Assembly: GCA_947623455.1 (NCBI GenBank) | Contig: OX392542.1 | Coordinates: 7,757,625 to 7,821,624 of the forward strand | DNA from: Mimachlamys varia | Lineage: Eukaryota > Mollusca > Bivalvia > Pectinida > Pectinidae | Length of the DNA stretch: 64,000 nucleotides | Reading direction: 5' to 3' | Shown: piece after piece, positions 1-13,000 of the stretch | Position numbering within the stretch: the first letter of the stretch is position 1 | Layout of the letters: every line of letters starts with the position of its first letter | Translations under genes and position numbers: made by a program | Notes under the pieces: model-generated | What the model was told of the DNA's origin: nothing | Databases searched by the model: none | Seen by the model: the letters and a program-made list of their open reading frames with translations, nothing else

Positions 1-480
1 AACAAATTCTTCGAGTTATGAAAGTTCGATATTACGATATTCAACTGTATAACTACGAAACATGAAGTCAGTGCCGAATTCAGTATCGATGTATTACGTG
101 TGCATTTGATTTGTACTTAAAATAAAAATTTGCAGCACATTTGTAGCAATGACATTAGTCAATATTAGTATTACTGTTGTAGACCTGTCTTATGTATTTT
201 GTTTTGTTCTTGTTCACGTTAAATTGTTAAATAATATATTTGCTCATTTACTTCTTATATTGTGATACTCTTGTTGATTTCAGTATATTCATGCCATAAA
301 ATGGATATTTTCTTTCTTGTTTTTCCTTCATGAAACTGCATTTTTTATTCCGTGTTGCTTGACAGTTAGAAATTGCGTGACAAAATTCAGAAATTGTTGC
401 AGTAAGTCTAGATTTGATGACGAACAGCAAAATGTTATCGTTAAATAGTTATCGTTTTAATATATTTCTCTACCTTGATG
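1..480. other. Unassigned flank
   Basis: AT-rich sequence with no gene, RNA or repeat that I can recognise. It lies downstream (3') of the minus-strand MFSD8-like gene. Confidence 0.5.
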
Positions 481-960
481 TGTCGGGTATATTTTTATGA
501 CAAATAAATTCGAGAATACCGAAGCGGTAACAAAATCATAATCGATTAAACCAGGGGCAAAATATGAACCAGGAAATATTTACAAGGATACCCTTGTTAA
601 AGTACAAGAGAATAAGACCAGGTGTTCCGGAAGAGTAAACGTCTTCCGCTTCATCGACGACACCCGCCATGCAAATCTTTGTCACATCAAAGTAAACATC
701 AAGTTCTCAAAATGAGAACCGAGTATCATTGTCAATCACAAGTGAACACACTAATGAGCATACTCACAAACGTCCATCTTCATATCACTAAAAGATACAG
801 AATATTTCTCAATGAGACAAAGACTGCGACTATAAAACTTGCCCATAGTTCTGACCAACCTGCATCTCTCGAATCCTTGTGTTGTTAGTTTGCTTGTCAG
901 CAGTCGACATCGATCACGAAAAGAACGATATTTAAAGCCCTAGAATCGCACAATTTGTTT
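481..960 (-). mobile_element. Retroelement 3' end, copy A (RT C-terminus plus tail)
   Basis: Read on the minus strand, 960 to 751 keeps a decayed C-terminal reverse transcriptase frame. It includes fragments such as CRLLTSKLTTQGFERC and SFSDMKMDVCEYAH before a stop at 751-753, and at least one internal stop. A roughly 270-bp non-coding tail follows, containing GGCGGGTGTCGTCGATGAAG and GGAACACCTGGTCTTATTC. The same order recurs at 48680-49075 and 53636-54490. The copy is truncated at its 5' end and dead. The family is an RT element; a Penelope-like class is my best guess only. Confidence 0.7.
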
Positions 961-1295
961 CTACATCTACAATCAGTGTTCGTGCGGACACTTTGATTAC
1001 CAATATAGAGAATTTGTCGAATATATTATTATGGCCCATACATTTACATACTGTAAATATTTGGGAGAAAATGCGGTCCAGACTTAAAGTGTAATTTCTT
1101 TCTGGTGTTTCTGATAATATCCCATTCGATTTTCAGAATGTTGTACATGTTCACAATGGTCCCTCGACACAAAACCGTCCCACGAGGCTAAGCCCTAGAA
1201 ATAAACCAACGGTAAGCGGAGACACGGAAGAAAAACATATTAAAAGGACCAGAAAAAGAATACAAACTAAGTAACAAGAATTACGCAGAATTATA

Positions 1296-2033
1296 TGTGT
1301 CGCCTGTTCCGTTTTGTCATTATTATATGCATTTAACGTAGGTACGCAAGGATATATTTGAAGAGACAATCAAATCCAAACGTTGCGTTAATTTGAGGTT
1401 TTTACCCCCAAATTACAAAAATAGCTCAAATGCTAGTAAAGAGTGTTATACATGTTTTTATACAAACATTGATTTTTTTCTTCTGAATGAAAGATTTGGA
1501 GGTTTTTAGCCTCAAAATTACAAGAATAATTGAAATGCTTGTAACGAGTGTAATGCATTCAGGTTTACCTCACACATTTCACTTGTATCCCAAGTTTGGC
1601 TGCTCATGCTTTTATACTCTGTGTAAAACACGTATTTTTCCTTTAAGTCCAGATTCTTTGGAGTTTGTATTACCAAAGAAATAAAAAAAAATCCTTGAAA
1701 TACTAGTAAAGGGTGTATTCAGGTAAATATCCCACAATAGTTTATCCTATAACCTGAATTGGGTTGCTTTAGATTTTATACTTTGTCAGACACAGCCGTA
1801 TATGCAACAGCTAAAACTTCAATGCAAGTCCAAAATTTTGACAGTTACCTTAAAATGCAGAAATAAATGGCATATTTTAGTGCAGAAAGCTCTACATCGC
1901 CATGTCCATGCTACATAATTGATTGAGGTTAGAGCTAAACGCAAAACCTTAACATTGGTGACGCCGCCGTCGCCGCTGCAAAAGCAACGCATATTACATG
2001 TTCTGCCTTTCGACATCCGTCGAAGGCGACACA
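1296..2033. mobile_element. TIR element 'TGTGTCGCCT', copy 1
   Basis: Bounded by TGTGTCGCCT at 1296-1305 and its exact reverse complement AGGCGACACA at 2024-2033, 738 bp in all. A 740-bp relative lies at 8346-9085 with the same ends and shared internal words (GCTAAACGCAAAAC, TTTTATACTTTGTCAG). The inside holds degenerate tandem sub-repeats of roughly 100 bp built on 'gaggttttta..caaaattacaa'. No transposase reading frame is visible, so it is a non-autonomous, MITE-like element. The target-site duplication is unclear. Confidence 0.6.
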
Positions 2034-3917
2034 AAAGTTATTATTATTTTTGCATCCGATGATGTCATTTCAGTGTCAATCAATTAAGAATGGGGAAATG
2101 GACTCTCGCTTTTTCGAGGTGAAGAGGTCAAAGTATATCCTCATACCAAAATGAAGTATGTCGACACAGTCCAAAGAAGAGGAGGAAACGTGTATTAGGT
2201 CATTCAGATACCAGCTGCTTGCGTCGCCTAATAAACGTTAAAAACAAAAGTAACATGGAGGTCGTACAAATGTTTGTTTATTTGTTGTTTTTTTTTCAAA
2301 GATAACTGTAGAAATGTGACAATATTTAAATATGATCATTGACGTATAAATCACATTGACATCGTAAATGGAATGAAAAACTCTTGATACAGACAATTGT
2401 TTATATCACAATCAACTTGTCAGCAATAAGATATGGCATCTGGAATAAATACAAATATGTCGGTTCGCCAACAACCAGTTTGGCACATGGTTAAAATAAA
2501 TACTTCATTTGTAATATAAATACATTACAAAATGACATTTTATTCTTTAAAACTTAAGCAGAACAAATATCAGAAAGGGAAAAAAAAATCTGTACTGAAG
2601 ATAATATCATGTAGTCATTAAAAGGAACATAATGTATATATGGTCATTTTTATTCTAATAAATGACGGTTATCTGTGGAAAGATTAAATTTACTTTGAGC
2701 TAATTACCAAGAAGATAAGTGACGTTAAAATGAAAGTAATTAATCATTTAACGTCATATTATATACCTGCTAGTAATATCACAACATTATCATGTTCACA
2801 AGCATCATTAACAGACATCATGGATGTACAGTAGCAGTGATATGATAATAACAAAGATAAGTCATAGCTTAGTGCAGCACATCATTCCCGCAACCTTATT
2901 TCAACTGTTCATCTGAATATAAGAAATATAAAAATAGTAAACAAATGTATTTAAAAAAATATGTGGTGCCTTGATATACATGTATAACAATAACATGACA
3001 CTGTTGCATACTGTTTCAATAGCAGACAATGATACACTCTCACTGAAATAAGCATGTCAATAACAATAAAACGGCGAATCTAAACACAAAGTTCTTGTAA
3101 TCGAAAACTAGTAATACATCCTAACAACTACAATTGTTATTTCCATGCCCCGTTTTCACAAAAGCTTCTGAAGGTAAGGCAATACCTTCAATCAAATCTA
3201 GATAATTAATCTCAAAGTTAATCCCAACCTCTCTAACCCCCATATAGAACAGATTATTCTAAGCATCCTTACATGTTTATGCCATCAAATAATCTTTTTG
3301 ACTACAGAATTATAACTCACTATACGGTACGCACGAAGAAAGGGTAATTCGGGCGGAAAATGTAGGTCAAATCCAGCATCCCAAACTTAGCATGTGCTTT
3401 TTATCCTACGATACATCCGCTATGTAAATTCTGGTTAATGTTGGACTAGTTACCCAACAAATAACCTCAACAATTGTTCTAACCTACAATGTAATTCAAA
3501 ATTCCGCCGATTAATTTTGGTACCCCATGTAGCAAAAGCCCCCTCACCCTCGTTGAGTGGTAACAATCTATTTAGGAAAGTATTGCTACAGAGTTTAAGG
3601 AAACTTATCACTGTCCCCTTTCTCACTTTCTCATTCTGAATACTTGAAATGCAAGTCTAGGTAATATCCAAGTGAATGTCGTGTCCTCATTATGAGAGCT
3701 GCGATAATGCCAACATAAAAACATTAATGGTATACAAAGTAGTTATGTAGGATTAAATACATCACGATACATTGTATATTTATTTTACGATTATTAAAAT
3801 ACAGAAATCATGATCCTGGTAAATGTTTGATAAAGCATATATAAAATATCATTAACATATAAATAAATGTCTTTGGTAAAACTATATCAAAGGTTTTTTT
3901 ATTAATATACTTTCTTA
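2034..3917. other. 3' flank of the MFSD8-like gene
   Basis: No coding exon is recognisable. The part nearest 3917 is probably the 3' UTR of the minus-strand gene. The rest is AT-rich unique-looking sequence. Confidence 0.4.
3779..3784 (-). promoter_or_regulatory. Candidate poly(A) signal of MFSD8-like gene
   Basis: TTTATT on the plus strand reads AATAAA on the minus strand, about 134 nt past the stop codon at 3918-3920. A second TTTATT at 3898-3903 is probably too close to the stop. This is inferred from motif and position only. Confidence 0.3.
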
Positions 3918-4034
3918 TCAGGACAACAATGGTTGATTTTCATCCGATTCTGTGGACACTGGATCCGCCTGGACCGACTGTACGACGGCCTCCTCCTTCC
4001 TGTCCAGTTTTCCATAGGATAACAGTAGCATCAC
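3918..4034 (-). CDS. MFSD8-like: MFSD8-like exon 13 (stop)
   Basis: Acceptor ttttag|GTG. Encodes VMLLLSYGKLDRKEE, a soluble tail, and the terminal DENQPLLS followed by TGA at 3918-3920. Confidence 0.85.
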   Translation of the reverse strand: MMLLLSYGKLDRKEEAVVQSVQADPVSTESDENQPLLS

Positions 4035-7000
4035 CTAAAACATTTAATTAATGTAGATCAGTCTTCAAAGATGATGTAACACACACATGCTGCACCTTTA
4101 AATTTAGTAATAGATACAGCATGCCGAAAAAATGAATTAAACTGCACCATACAGCTGTTTCGTCCTCCTAGGACTCTTCAGTGATGCTAGGGGCCAAAAA
4201 GTGGGAATCCAAAATTTCTTAACTAATGTAGAAGCAGAAGGGTCAGGTGCGTAAAACCCCTTTAATCTATGAATTTAGAAGTAAAATTAAACTAGTTCTG
4301 TAAAATTTCAAATCGTGTACTACGAAAAACAACTAGAATTGCAATGATACATAGACAATTTATTAACTTTTACAAAACTTATAAAACAACTTACCTCAAC
4401 ATAATGTATCAATCATTCTAATCTGACTGGTGTAAGCGCAATGTGGATGGGGTCTTATTACAGGAGTACCAAGTAAAAACAGGCAGACAATGTTTTTATA
4501 CCAGTAAACGTATGTTCGGGAGATCGACACACTGATAATTTCAGAAAGACAGATGTGCTTTCACTACAGCACCCAACCACTCGAAGATTCAAAATATGAA
4601 AGATTTAAATTCAAGATACCAAGAATAGTCTTCAAGCACAGATCGATGTAATACAGAAAAAATGTTGATTACAGATTCATCATCAAATAGAAACAAAAAT
4701 ATACAACACGTTGAGCTTACATTCAGTGGAGCAAAAGTTTGGTACAGAAACAATAGAGCTAAAATTGTCAAAATTGATGCTTCTTTCAGTTTTGCTTGAT
4801 AGGATCAATTTTTTATTCTGATATTGGGAAAATGTTTTTTTTTTAATATTACACTTTTTGTACAATTGATAATGTACATGTATGTTCCCATCTTCGCTAG
4901 CCAAGTGTAACGATCCGCACACTCATCTTCACCCTTGGCAGATAAAGACCACATTTCGTAAATCCTGTGACAAGAATTTTCATTGGATGCAGCTAGGTCT
5001 GGCTGCGTCCAATCAAAGCAGGGTTCTCATTAAAAGCCAGTTGCCGGCAAAAATAGCCTGTTATTCACCAACTTTGAACCGGCTAATTTTAAGCATTTTA
5101 TATAATATATGCCAGCATCACAGAATGTGAAAATTCAACCAGCTATTCTTATAGAATCAACCAATTATTTCAAAACTAAGTGAGAACACTGCAAAGCACA
5201 CCTTACATTCCATCATGCACTCTTCTTATGGGACAGAAAAAATGTAAACAAACATGGCACAGTGTCGATTGTGACATGAACCTTTACCGATTAAACATAG
5301 GAGAACAATATTCGCAGACACATTCACAGTAAGGGACCAATTGTTAGAAGTGTTAGGCTATATCCAAGGGACACAACGCACACTGACCGCTAGCTATAGG
5401 TGGCAGACCCGGGAGCTTTCAATTTTGCCATGACATGTTCCAGGGGTGTAGATATCATAGGTGATCGTAACCCCTGGATATCGAGGTTGGTATGTTCCTT
5501 ACCCAGCTACCTCTTTTCATAATATAACTGGCCCACTTATTGCATCATATGAACGTCATAAATATATGTTAATACATGTTTGTTTGGTTTGATCGGTTTA
5601 CGTCTTTTCAACAGCTGAGATCATTTAATGACAGCCTTCCGATGTATGCTATGTGAGTGTTTGTGTTGAGGTGCATGTGTATTTTGGTGGTGCGGTATGT
5701 TTGTGTAAGCCTTCATGCGATAGTCCGGATCTTTTTCCATTTAATGTGCTACCACAATGAAATAAACTGCTGGAGGCTCACAGCAGAACATCCCACCTGG
5801 TCACATAATACTAATAACTTGTGAAGCAGTCTTTCCACTCCCAAAAGTTAACAACTCTGTCCATCGGGGAGTAGTAACTAACATTTTTGTGACTCTTGTA
5901 CATCTCAGCCTGGGGACAGATTTCAAAGATTTCCTTCCAGGGGCGAATTCTCAATTCAAGACCAAAAGTGAGATTGGGTCAAGGGAGACATAAGGAAAGA
6001 GAAAGTTAAAGATGAAGTATAAGACGCTTACTATTCAGGAACACTTGGTCTTATTCTCTTGTGCTTTTACGAGAGTCTCCATGTAAATCTTTCCTTTGTT
6101 CCTATTTTGCTCGACATATGGTTTAAACAAAATGTTATTCAACAATTGTGATGAGTACAATGTATTTGATACCAGAGAGTTGAATAACACCCACCTATTG
6201 CGGTAGAAATTCAGATATCTCACATCTTACACCTGTGTCTAAAATTAATGATAACCTTCGAGCGGCAGTAAACTTGATAGGACTGAGGATAATAAACATC
6301 ATATAAATGGTCTAAATGAAAATGCCTCTAGAGTGGATATGAGTCGCGACTAAATGTGAGAAATCAAATGATATTATGAAACTGAAAAGCAAAAGAAATA
6401 AACTGAATAACGAAAACGTGATACAGCTGTAGCAATATCTGAAGACCTTGAAAAAGGGAGAGCTTACCAGCGACATGACTAAAAGGCCGAGCATGACCCC
6501 AAGCATGATGTATGGCCAGGAGAGGGCAGCCCCCGTCCATAATGGACCCATGATAGTTCCGCATCCCACCACAATTCTCCGCAGGCCATGACTCAAACCT
6601 ACAACCATGGAAATAAACACAACTAGCGTATAAGTTTCCATTCTAAAATTCATCTTTGTCAATTTGCAAATTATTTTTAATTCATGCCATCATATAAGAA
6701 TTACCTCAAGCTTTTATTGTAGTTCCATTTATGTTTTTTTTTTCTAGTTTTCAACCTTTTTGAAAAAAAAAACAATTTATCTTGTAGTCAACAGGAAACA
6801 ATTTAAACCCCTAAATAGGAACAAGCTAGCCTTACCTTGATGCTCCTTCTTGGTGATCTTGGAGTACAATGATATACTACACACTGCCAGAAACGGTAGG
6901 GCAAACATGTCTAACACCAGCCCTACTATAAACTTAGGAAGGTTTACAGATGGTTGATCTGAAAGTGAAATAACAACAGTTAGATCGGAACATGTTCTTC

Positions 7001-10000
7001 GGGTTGGTAATGTCAATACAACAGAAGTTATATAACAAAACCAGTATAATATTTAAGTGTGACGTTTTGATGATTACACTGTCACATCCATCAGACTAAT
7101 GAACAGCGTGCTGGCACCGATGCATATATATTGTACAAGATAGTAATGGAGGCGACCACCTTTTTCGGCAGTATTATAATACTATTGACACCAAAGTTGG
7201 TTGAAAACAGTGGTATGAGATAGTCTACCTGTCACCAAAGGGAGGGCCACAGACACCACTTGTAGCAGAAACTTTGTCACATTATCTTGAGTGAAAAAAT
7301 ATGTGGTCATTATATAATTAATTGCTCTTCATGCTGAACGTTTAGCAAGGAAGCTAGCTTTTTAAAGACTTTAGTATGTCCTGGCCTTAGAAGAGAACCT
7401 ATTGCCTTCCAAAGTAAGGTATTGACAGGCAAGGCACTTAGGAAATAAAAAGTAGATCGAAATAGGAAGAAATATGTACTTATAGAGATGTACTTAAATG
7501 GTGCACCTGATCTGAGAAGAAGGGACATTGCATACCACATGTATTAATGGAACAGAAAAGGATGCCAGAGAATTGACAGAAGGAGCCGTCATGTAATGAT
7601 CTATAAATCCAATTTTTGTTTCGAGCCTTAGTTCTAATCATTGCTTTTATAGGTGGTACCTACCTGGATTACTAATTGGAATAGCGTATAGGAGCCAACC
7701 ACAGGCCACTACAAGTGTTGATAATCCAATCAGAATCATAGTGCGGTCCTGGAGATGTTTACTTAGATATCTTACTAACAGGAACACAAAGATTACCTGT
7801 AATACAAGCAAAATAAAAAAAAAAGATTAGCACAAGATATGTAAGAGAATAAACTGTAGCAACGTGAGCACAGTGATATGATATTGGAATAATATGTCAC
7901 GGTAGGCCTACAAGCTAGGTAGTATTAATCAGCCTAGGTGCCAAGTTGATGGGAAGGGGTGTTATCTAAGTCAATTAATTTGGTACTTGTTTAATACAAG
8001 GCTTGTTTAACAGGTTATTGAAACACCTCTCATGTATTGGTAACAAGAGAAAGACTTTCCGGGGAGGAGATACCGTAATTCTCGCATAAAGTGCACACTT
8101 TTTTAGGAAAAATCGAAAGTGTCGAGAAGTTTCTCTTCAAGATATTTTTTTTGAATTTTTGGACCAAAAAAAGTACCTGCGCACAATACGCGAGAAATTA
8201 CGGTATGTATAAATACAAGTTAGTTTGACTGTTATGAAGACTACAGGCCACGATACATGGCTAGGGAGCGGTGGTGTACATGTCATAGAAGTTTAACTAC
8301 TGTTTTGTGCCATTGACCATAACACAAGAATTATGCGTAATCATATGTGTCGTCTTTCTCGCTTTGTCAATAGTGATAGTGTTCGTAGAGTCATAATTCA
8401 CCTACACTGTATATACCAAATTTGATTGAAATCGGACAGTATTGAAATTTTGACCAGTCAGTGGCAAAGAAATGGCTTTCATTTTGTTGAATCATGAAAC
8501 GGAAATTGCAATAGTGTTTGTAGAGTCCTAACACACCTACATACCAGTACCAATTTTGAGTGAAATCGGACAATATCTAAATTTTGACCAATCAGTGGCA
8601 AGGAAATGGCGGCCAATTTGCTGAATCATGAAACAGAAGTCGTGATAGTGTTTGTAGAGTCCTAACACACCTACATACCAATTTTGAGTGAAATCGGACA
8701 ATATATAAATTTCGACCAATCAGTGGAAAGGAAATGGCGGGCATTTTGTTGAATCATGAAACGGAAGAGGCATTAGTGTTCGTTGAGTCATAATACACCT
8801 ACATACCAAGTTTGGTTGCTGTAGCTTTTATACTTAGTCAGAAACAGCCTAATATGCAAGAGCTAAACGCAAAACATTAAGGTTGTAATTCCAGAAATTC
8901 GAGATTTTTACCCCAAAAAGCAGAAATCCATGAATTATTTTTAGCCCAGTATATGCTCTACTACCCTTGCTTCATCTTTAATTGAGGTTTGGTTGATGTA
9001 ACTTTGTCAGAAACAGAGCTAAACGCAAAACTTTAACATAGTAACCCCTATGTGCCGCCTTTCCGAATCCGTCAGAGGCGACACAATATATGACCCAATT
9101 CAAAGTACTGTGAGGTTGTATGCTATCGAACATTGATGATAATATTATTTTGTATCACCTGAAGATGAACTCATAAAATGACTATGATTTAAGGTAATGT
9201 ATAAACTATGACTGTTACCAACAATTACATGTACTTATTGTGTACTGTGTCACACAACATTAGCATTTAGAATCGGAATCAGCAACTTGTGAAAACAGAA
9301 ACTTTTTAGGGAGGGAAAGGAGTAGTAATATTTTACTATCCCCTTCTAGCTGTATTCGATTTTGTTAGTGCCAAAGATGCTAACAAAATAAAGAAAATTG
9401 GGTGAGGGCTTATCAGGTTATTATTCCATTTGATAAACATTTAACACTGTCTCTACAAAACCTTTGTGCATCAAGTATATGGCTGTCATGATAAAATGAT
9501 AGTTTCCGACTGTGTGACACATATACCATGTATCTAGGTAGAATACAGTATATAATGGTTGCTTACAGGAAGAAATCAAGTGTCAGGATGCAAAAATTCC
9601 TATTACAGATTCATGAATTAATCTTAATCTTAAAGAACATAACGAGGCAGTGAGGGCGGGAGAGGGGTCAAGGAGGCAACTTTGAAATATATATTGTAAA
9701 AGTAGAACTATTCGCAGTGTGGAAATTTTCGTTTATTTCGCGGCAACTTATCTATGTAAAGATGTGCATGAACACGCGAACACACCACTCAAACTCTACA
9801 TTGTATAATTGTATTAAAGTTAGATTGTGCAAAACAGCATGACTGACAGCATGACAATTCCCACACCGTGAACAGTTTGAAGTCTGACTAAGCGAAAAAT
9901 TCCAAGCGCAAAAATTTTGGCTTTTACAGTATATTAAGTGCAATTATCATGTAGTATGATCTAAAACAATAATAAAGCTATTAAAAACAAGAACCTTTAT

Positions 10001-13000
10001 GAATGCCAACTACATTTTGTAAAGTTATTTAGTGGTAATGGTATATGATGGTAAATATTGTGTTGTATAACATTGTGTTACCTCTACAGCAGCACAGCAG
10101 TACATGATACTGTTTTCTAACTCCCCCCAGTGTAGAAACTTCTGTGACAGTGGTGTTATCATTGTCTGAAAGAAAAACAATCAAAACTTTCTATAAATAA
10201 TCTTACCTCACTTTTTTATCATTAAGAAATTAATAAGATGAAATTTGCCAATTTTGGATTGAACACACACGAAGAATTCAATGAAATCTCAGAAAAAGAC
10301 AAAATCAATGAAAATACCTTGAAACCTAGGTCTTTACTGAAAAAAATTCATTGCCATAGAAAATAGTACAGTATAACCTGATAGAATGCGATATTTTTTT
10401 ACTGATGATTTAGAGACTTACAATATATGGTCACGTAAATAAACACTGTCTTGGCCACGATTTCTTTTCATCACATTTTGTGTTGTCTACCTCTTTACCT
10501 TTCAGGTGATGTTATTCAAAACAGCTATCATTGAGAAAACCACCAAAATCATAATATACAGCCTTAACATCTTGTAGGTGATTTGTCCCAAACATTATTC
10601 AAGCTTACACTAACTGTATATGATATAAAGTCAGATTAAGTGAGTGATTACCAGGAAAGTAGACGATGGAAAGGTGTAATAGATATAAGGACGAAGAACA
10701 ACAATATGATAGTTCAAACTGTCTTTCCAGTTTCCAACATAACTTATTTTTTTCTTGAGCATATGTACACTTACTTCGAACCCAACCTGGTTGAAAAAAC
10801 TGTTGAACTGCACCGCCATCAAAACTACAACTTCTTCTCTCACATATTCTACAACAAAAACACATTTTTATCAGAGGCATCTTCAGCCACTTAAAGGGGC
10901 ATCCCGCGAAAGTTAGTTTTTTTCATATTTTTTTTCAAAATATTACATACACATATCGAGTGGGTATTCTTATGGACTAAGACGATCGGATTTTGCTGAT
11001 ATGTATTCATAAAATAAATAATTTCAAAATAACTAGTGAAATTCCAAACGGTTTAGCCAGACGCCCGGCTTGGGATTTCCACCTACCAACGCATGCGCAG
11101 CGAGCGTCGTTTCCATTGTAAACACTCTATCTGGTATTACCGTTACATCGCGATAAGGCCTAACTACTAAGCGAAAAGTTGCCGAATGGTCAAAATATAA
11201 CGCAAAACTGCGTTACGGAATCATATTGAGAGATGGGAAGTATTCAAAGGAGAAACTACCTGCTCTATTGTGTGTAAGTTACATATTTCTTCTGCGTAAC
11301 GGTAACATGCACAAATAAAGCTTTGATTTGGTTTTGGGGCTACCCAAGGGGAAACTGTCTCAGTCTTCTGTAGCATAAAATGCGTGTGTAATTTTAAACT
11401 TAAGAGTGTGTTTTGTAATATTCCCTCTATAATACTTCATGTTCCAGTGAAACAGTATGATTTAATGTTATTGCTGGATAGAAAGACCTTTTCAAATACA
11501 ATATATACCGTAACAGAAAAAGTCGTTTGATTACGTTGTAAACGGGACGTGCAACCGAGGTACGTACGGCTTCAATTTGGACAAAAGGTATAAAAAATAT
11601 GTTTTTCACGCGTCAAAAAAGGTGATATTCATACTTAATCTATAAATTAGTGAAGGTACAAATATCGTTGGGTTGCGACCCCGGTATTGAATTTGATCCG
11701 AAAATATATACATAACGAGAGAAAAAAAACAACAAAGTTATACAACATATACATATGATATATGTATATTGCATTCCTGCACGCTTTTTTTAAAAGGTCA
11801 ACGTCCCTTTACAAGAGGACAAAAAAAAAATGTAAAAAGAAAGCGGAATTATTAAACCATATTCATAACGGTTAGTTATAAGTGCATGTTTCAACAGTTC
11901 CAAATCAGATATACATGTAGTCATACTTAGGGTGTGGTGCGTTATATGAGTGTATGGACTTAATATTCGCATTCCGTGATACGTGTTAACGTGTGAAGAC
12001 GCTGAAAGTTGGATAGATTCTAAATGAATATTAATGTACATGGTATATATATATAGATAGTTTGAAAAAAAATCCTCAAAATATTGATTTGTAAAAAAAA
12101 TCGCAAACATTTCATGTCATTTATTTTCGTACTTTCCAATGCATGCTACATACATTTTATGAAATCACATGAAAAGTTTGGTTCGTGAATATTATTTTTT
12201 ACATAAATTAAGGTTTGTACCATGGCTGTATTCCGTACCCATGTGTACCGGTCTCGCTCAGGTATATATATATTATATACATAATTCCTGGTGCCGATAA
12301 ATGATGCCGATGTGCCGACAAATATTTCTTTATTTGAATATCTGTAAGTGTGCAATTAATGTCTGATTATTAATATGAATGTGATTCAATAACTTTGTCT
12401 CCGTTTCATCAGCCGTATACATTACGCGTCCCCTCTCGTATGGCCTCCCCCATCAAACATGTCAAGCGACTTGCAACAAGCTTGTCTTGTTGCGTCATCA
12501 CCGCTATTTTTATCGGGGCTTTCCCGAGGAATGCGATTTTGCAAGTGGTCAATATAGACATTTTGAGCGGACTTTGAATACTGGAATAGCAAGAAAATAT
12601 AATAAGTGGTGCAGACACCATGTTCATCAAAGAACTGGCATTCAGGCTTTCGCGGGATGCCCCTTTAATCATAGACTGGAGTGGGTATTTCAGATAAGCA
12701 AATATTTACATGACATTACATGCATAACTGATTCTAAAAAGATTTTAAAAATTAAACATACACTTTGAATTTGACATAAAAAGGATATGCTACATGACAA
12801 ATTTTCATCATAGGAAATGTTGGTTCTCTTAAAATTACTACAATTATTAAACGAGTGTAAAATTAGCACACAAATACACAATAATACATTGACATTTCAT
12901 ACAAGGTTTAATTTTCAGTACCAATTCAGTCACATCAAGAAAGTTTGCTACATATATGTACACAAGTCCATGGGCCTAAGCAGTCACTTGACTAATCACA

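Larger units (their letters stand above)
7797..10081. other. MFSD8-like intron 8
   Basis: No exon. Contains a 135-bp MITE, the second 740-bp TIR element and a weaker MITE-like block, all listed separately. The remainder (9086-9690) is unassigned. Confidence 0.5.

Noticed and set aside
12409..12672. Minus-strand 87-aa ORF
   Set aside because: It lies within and across the end of the TTAA transposon. It shows no known domain and reads through the terminal repeat.
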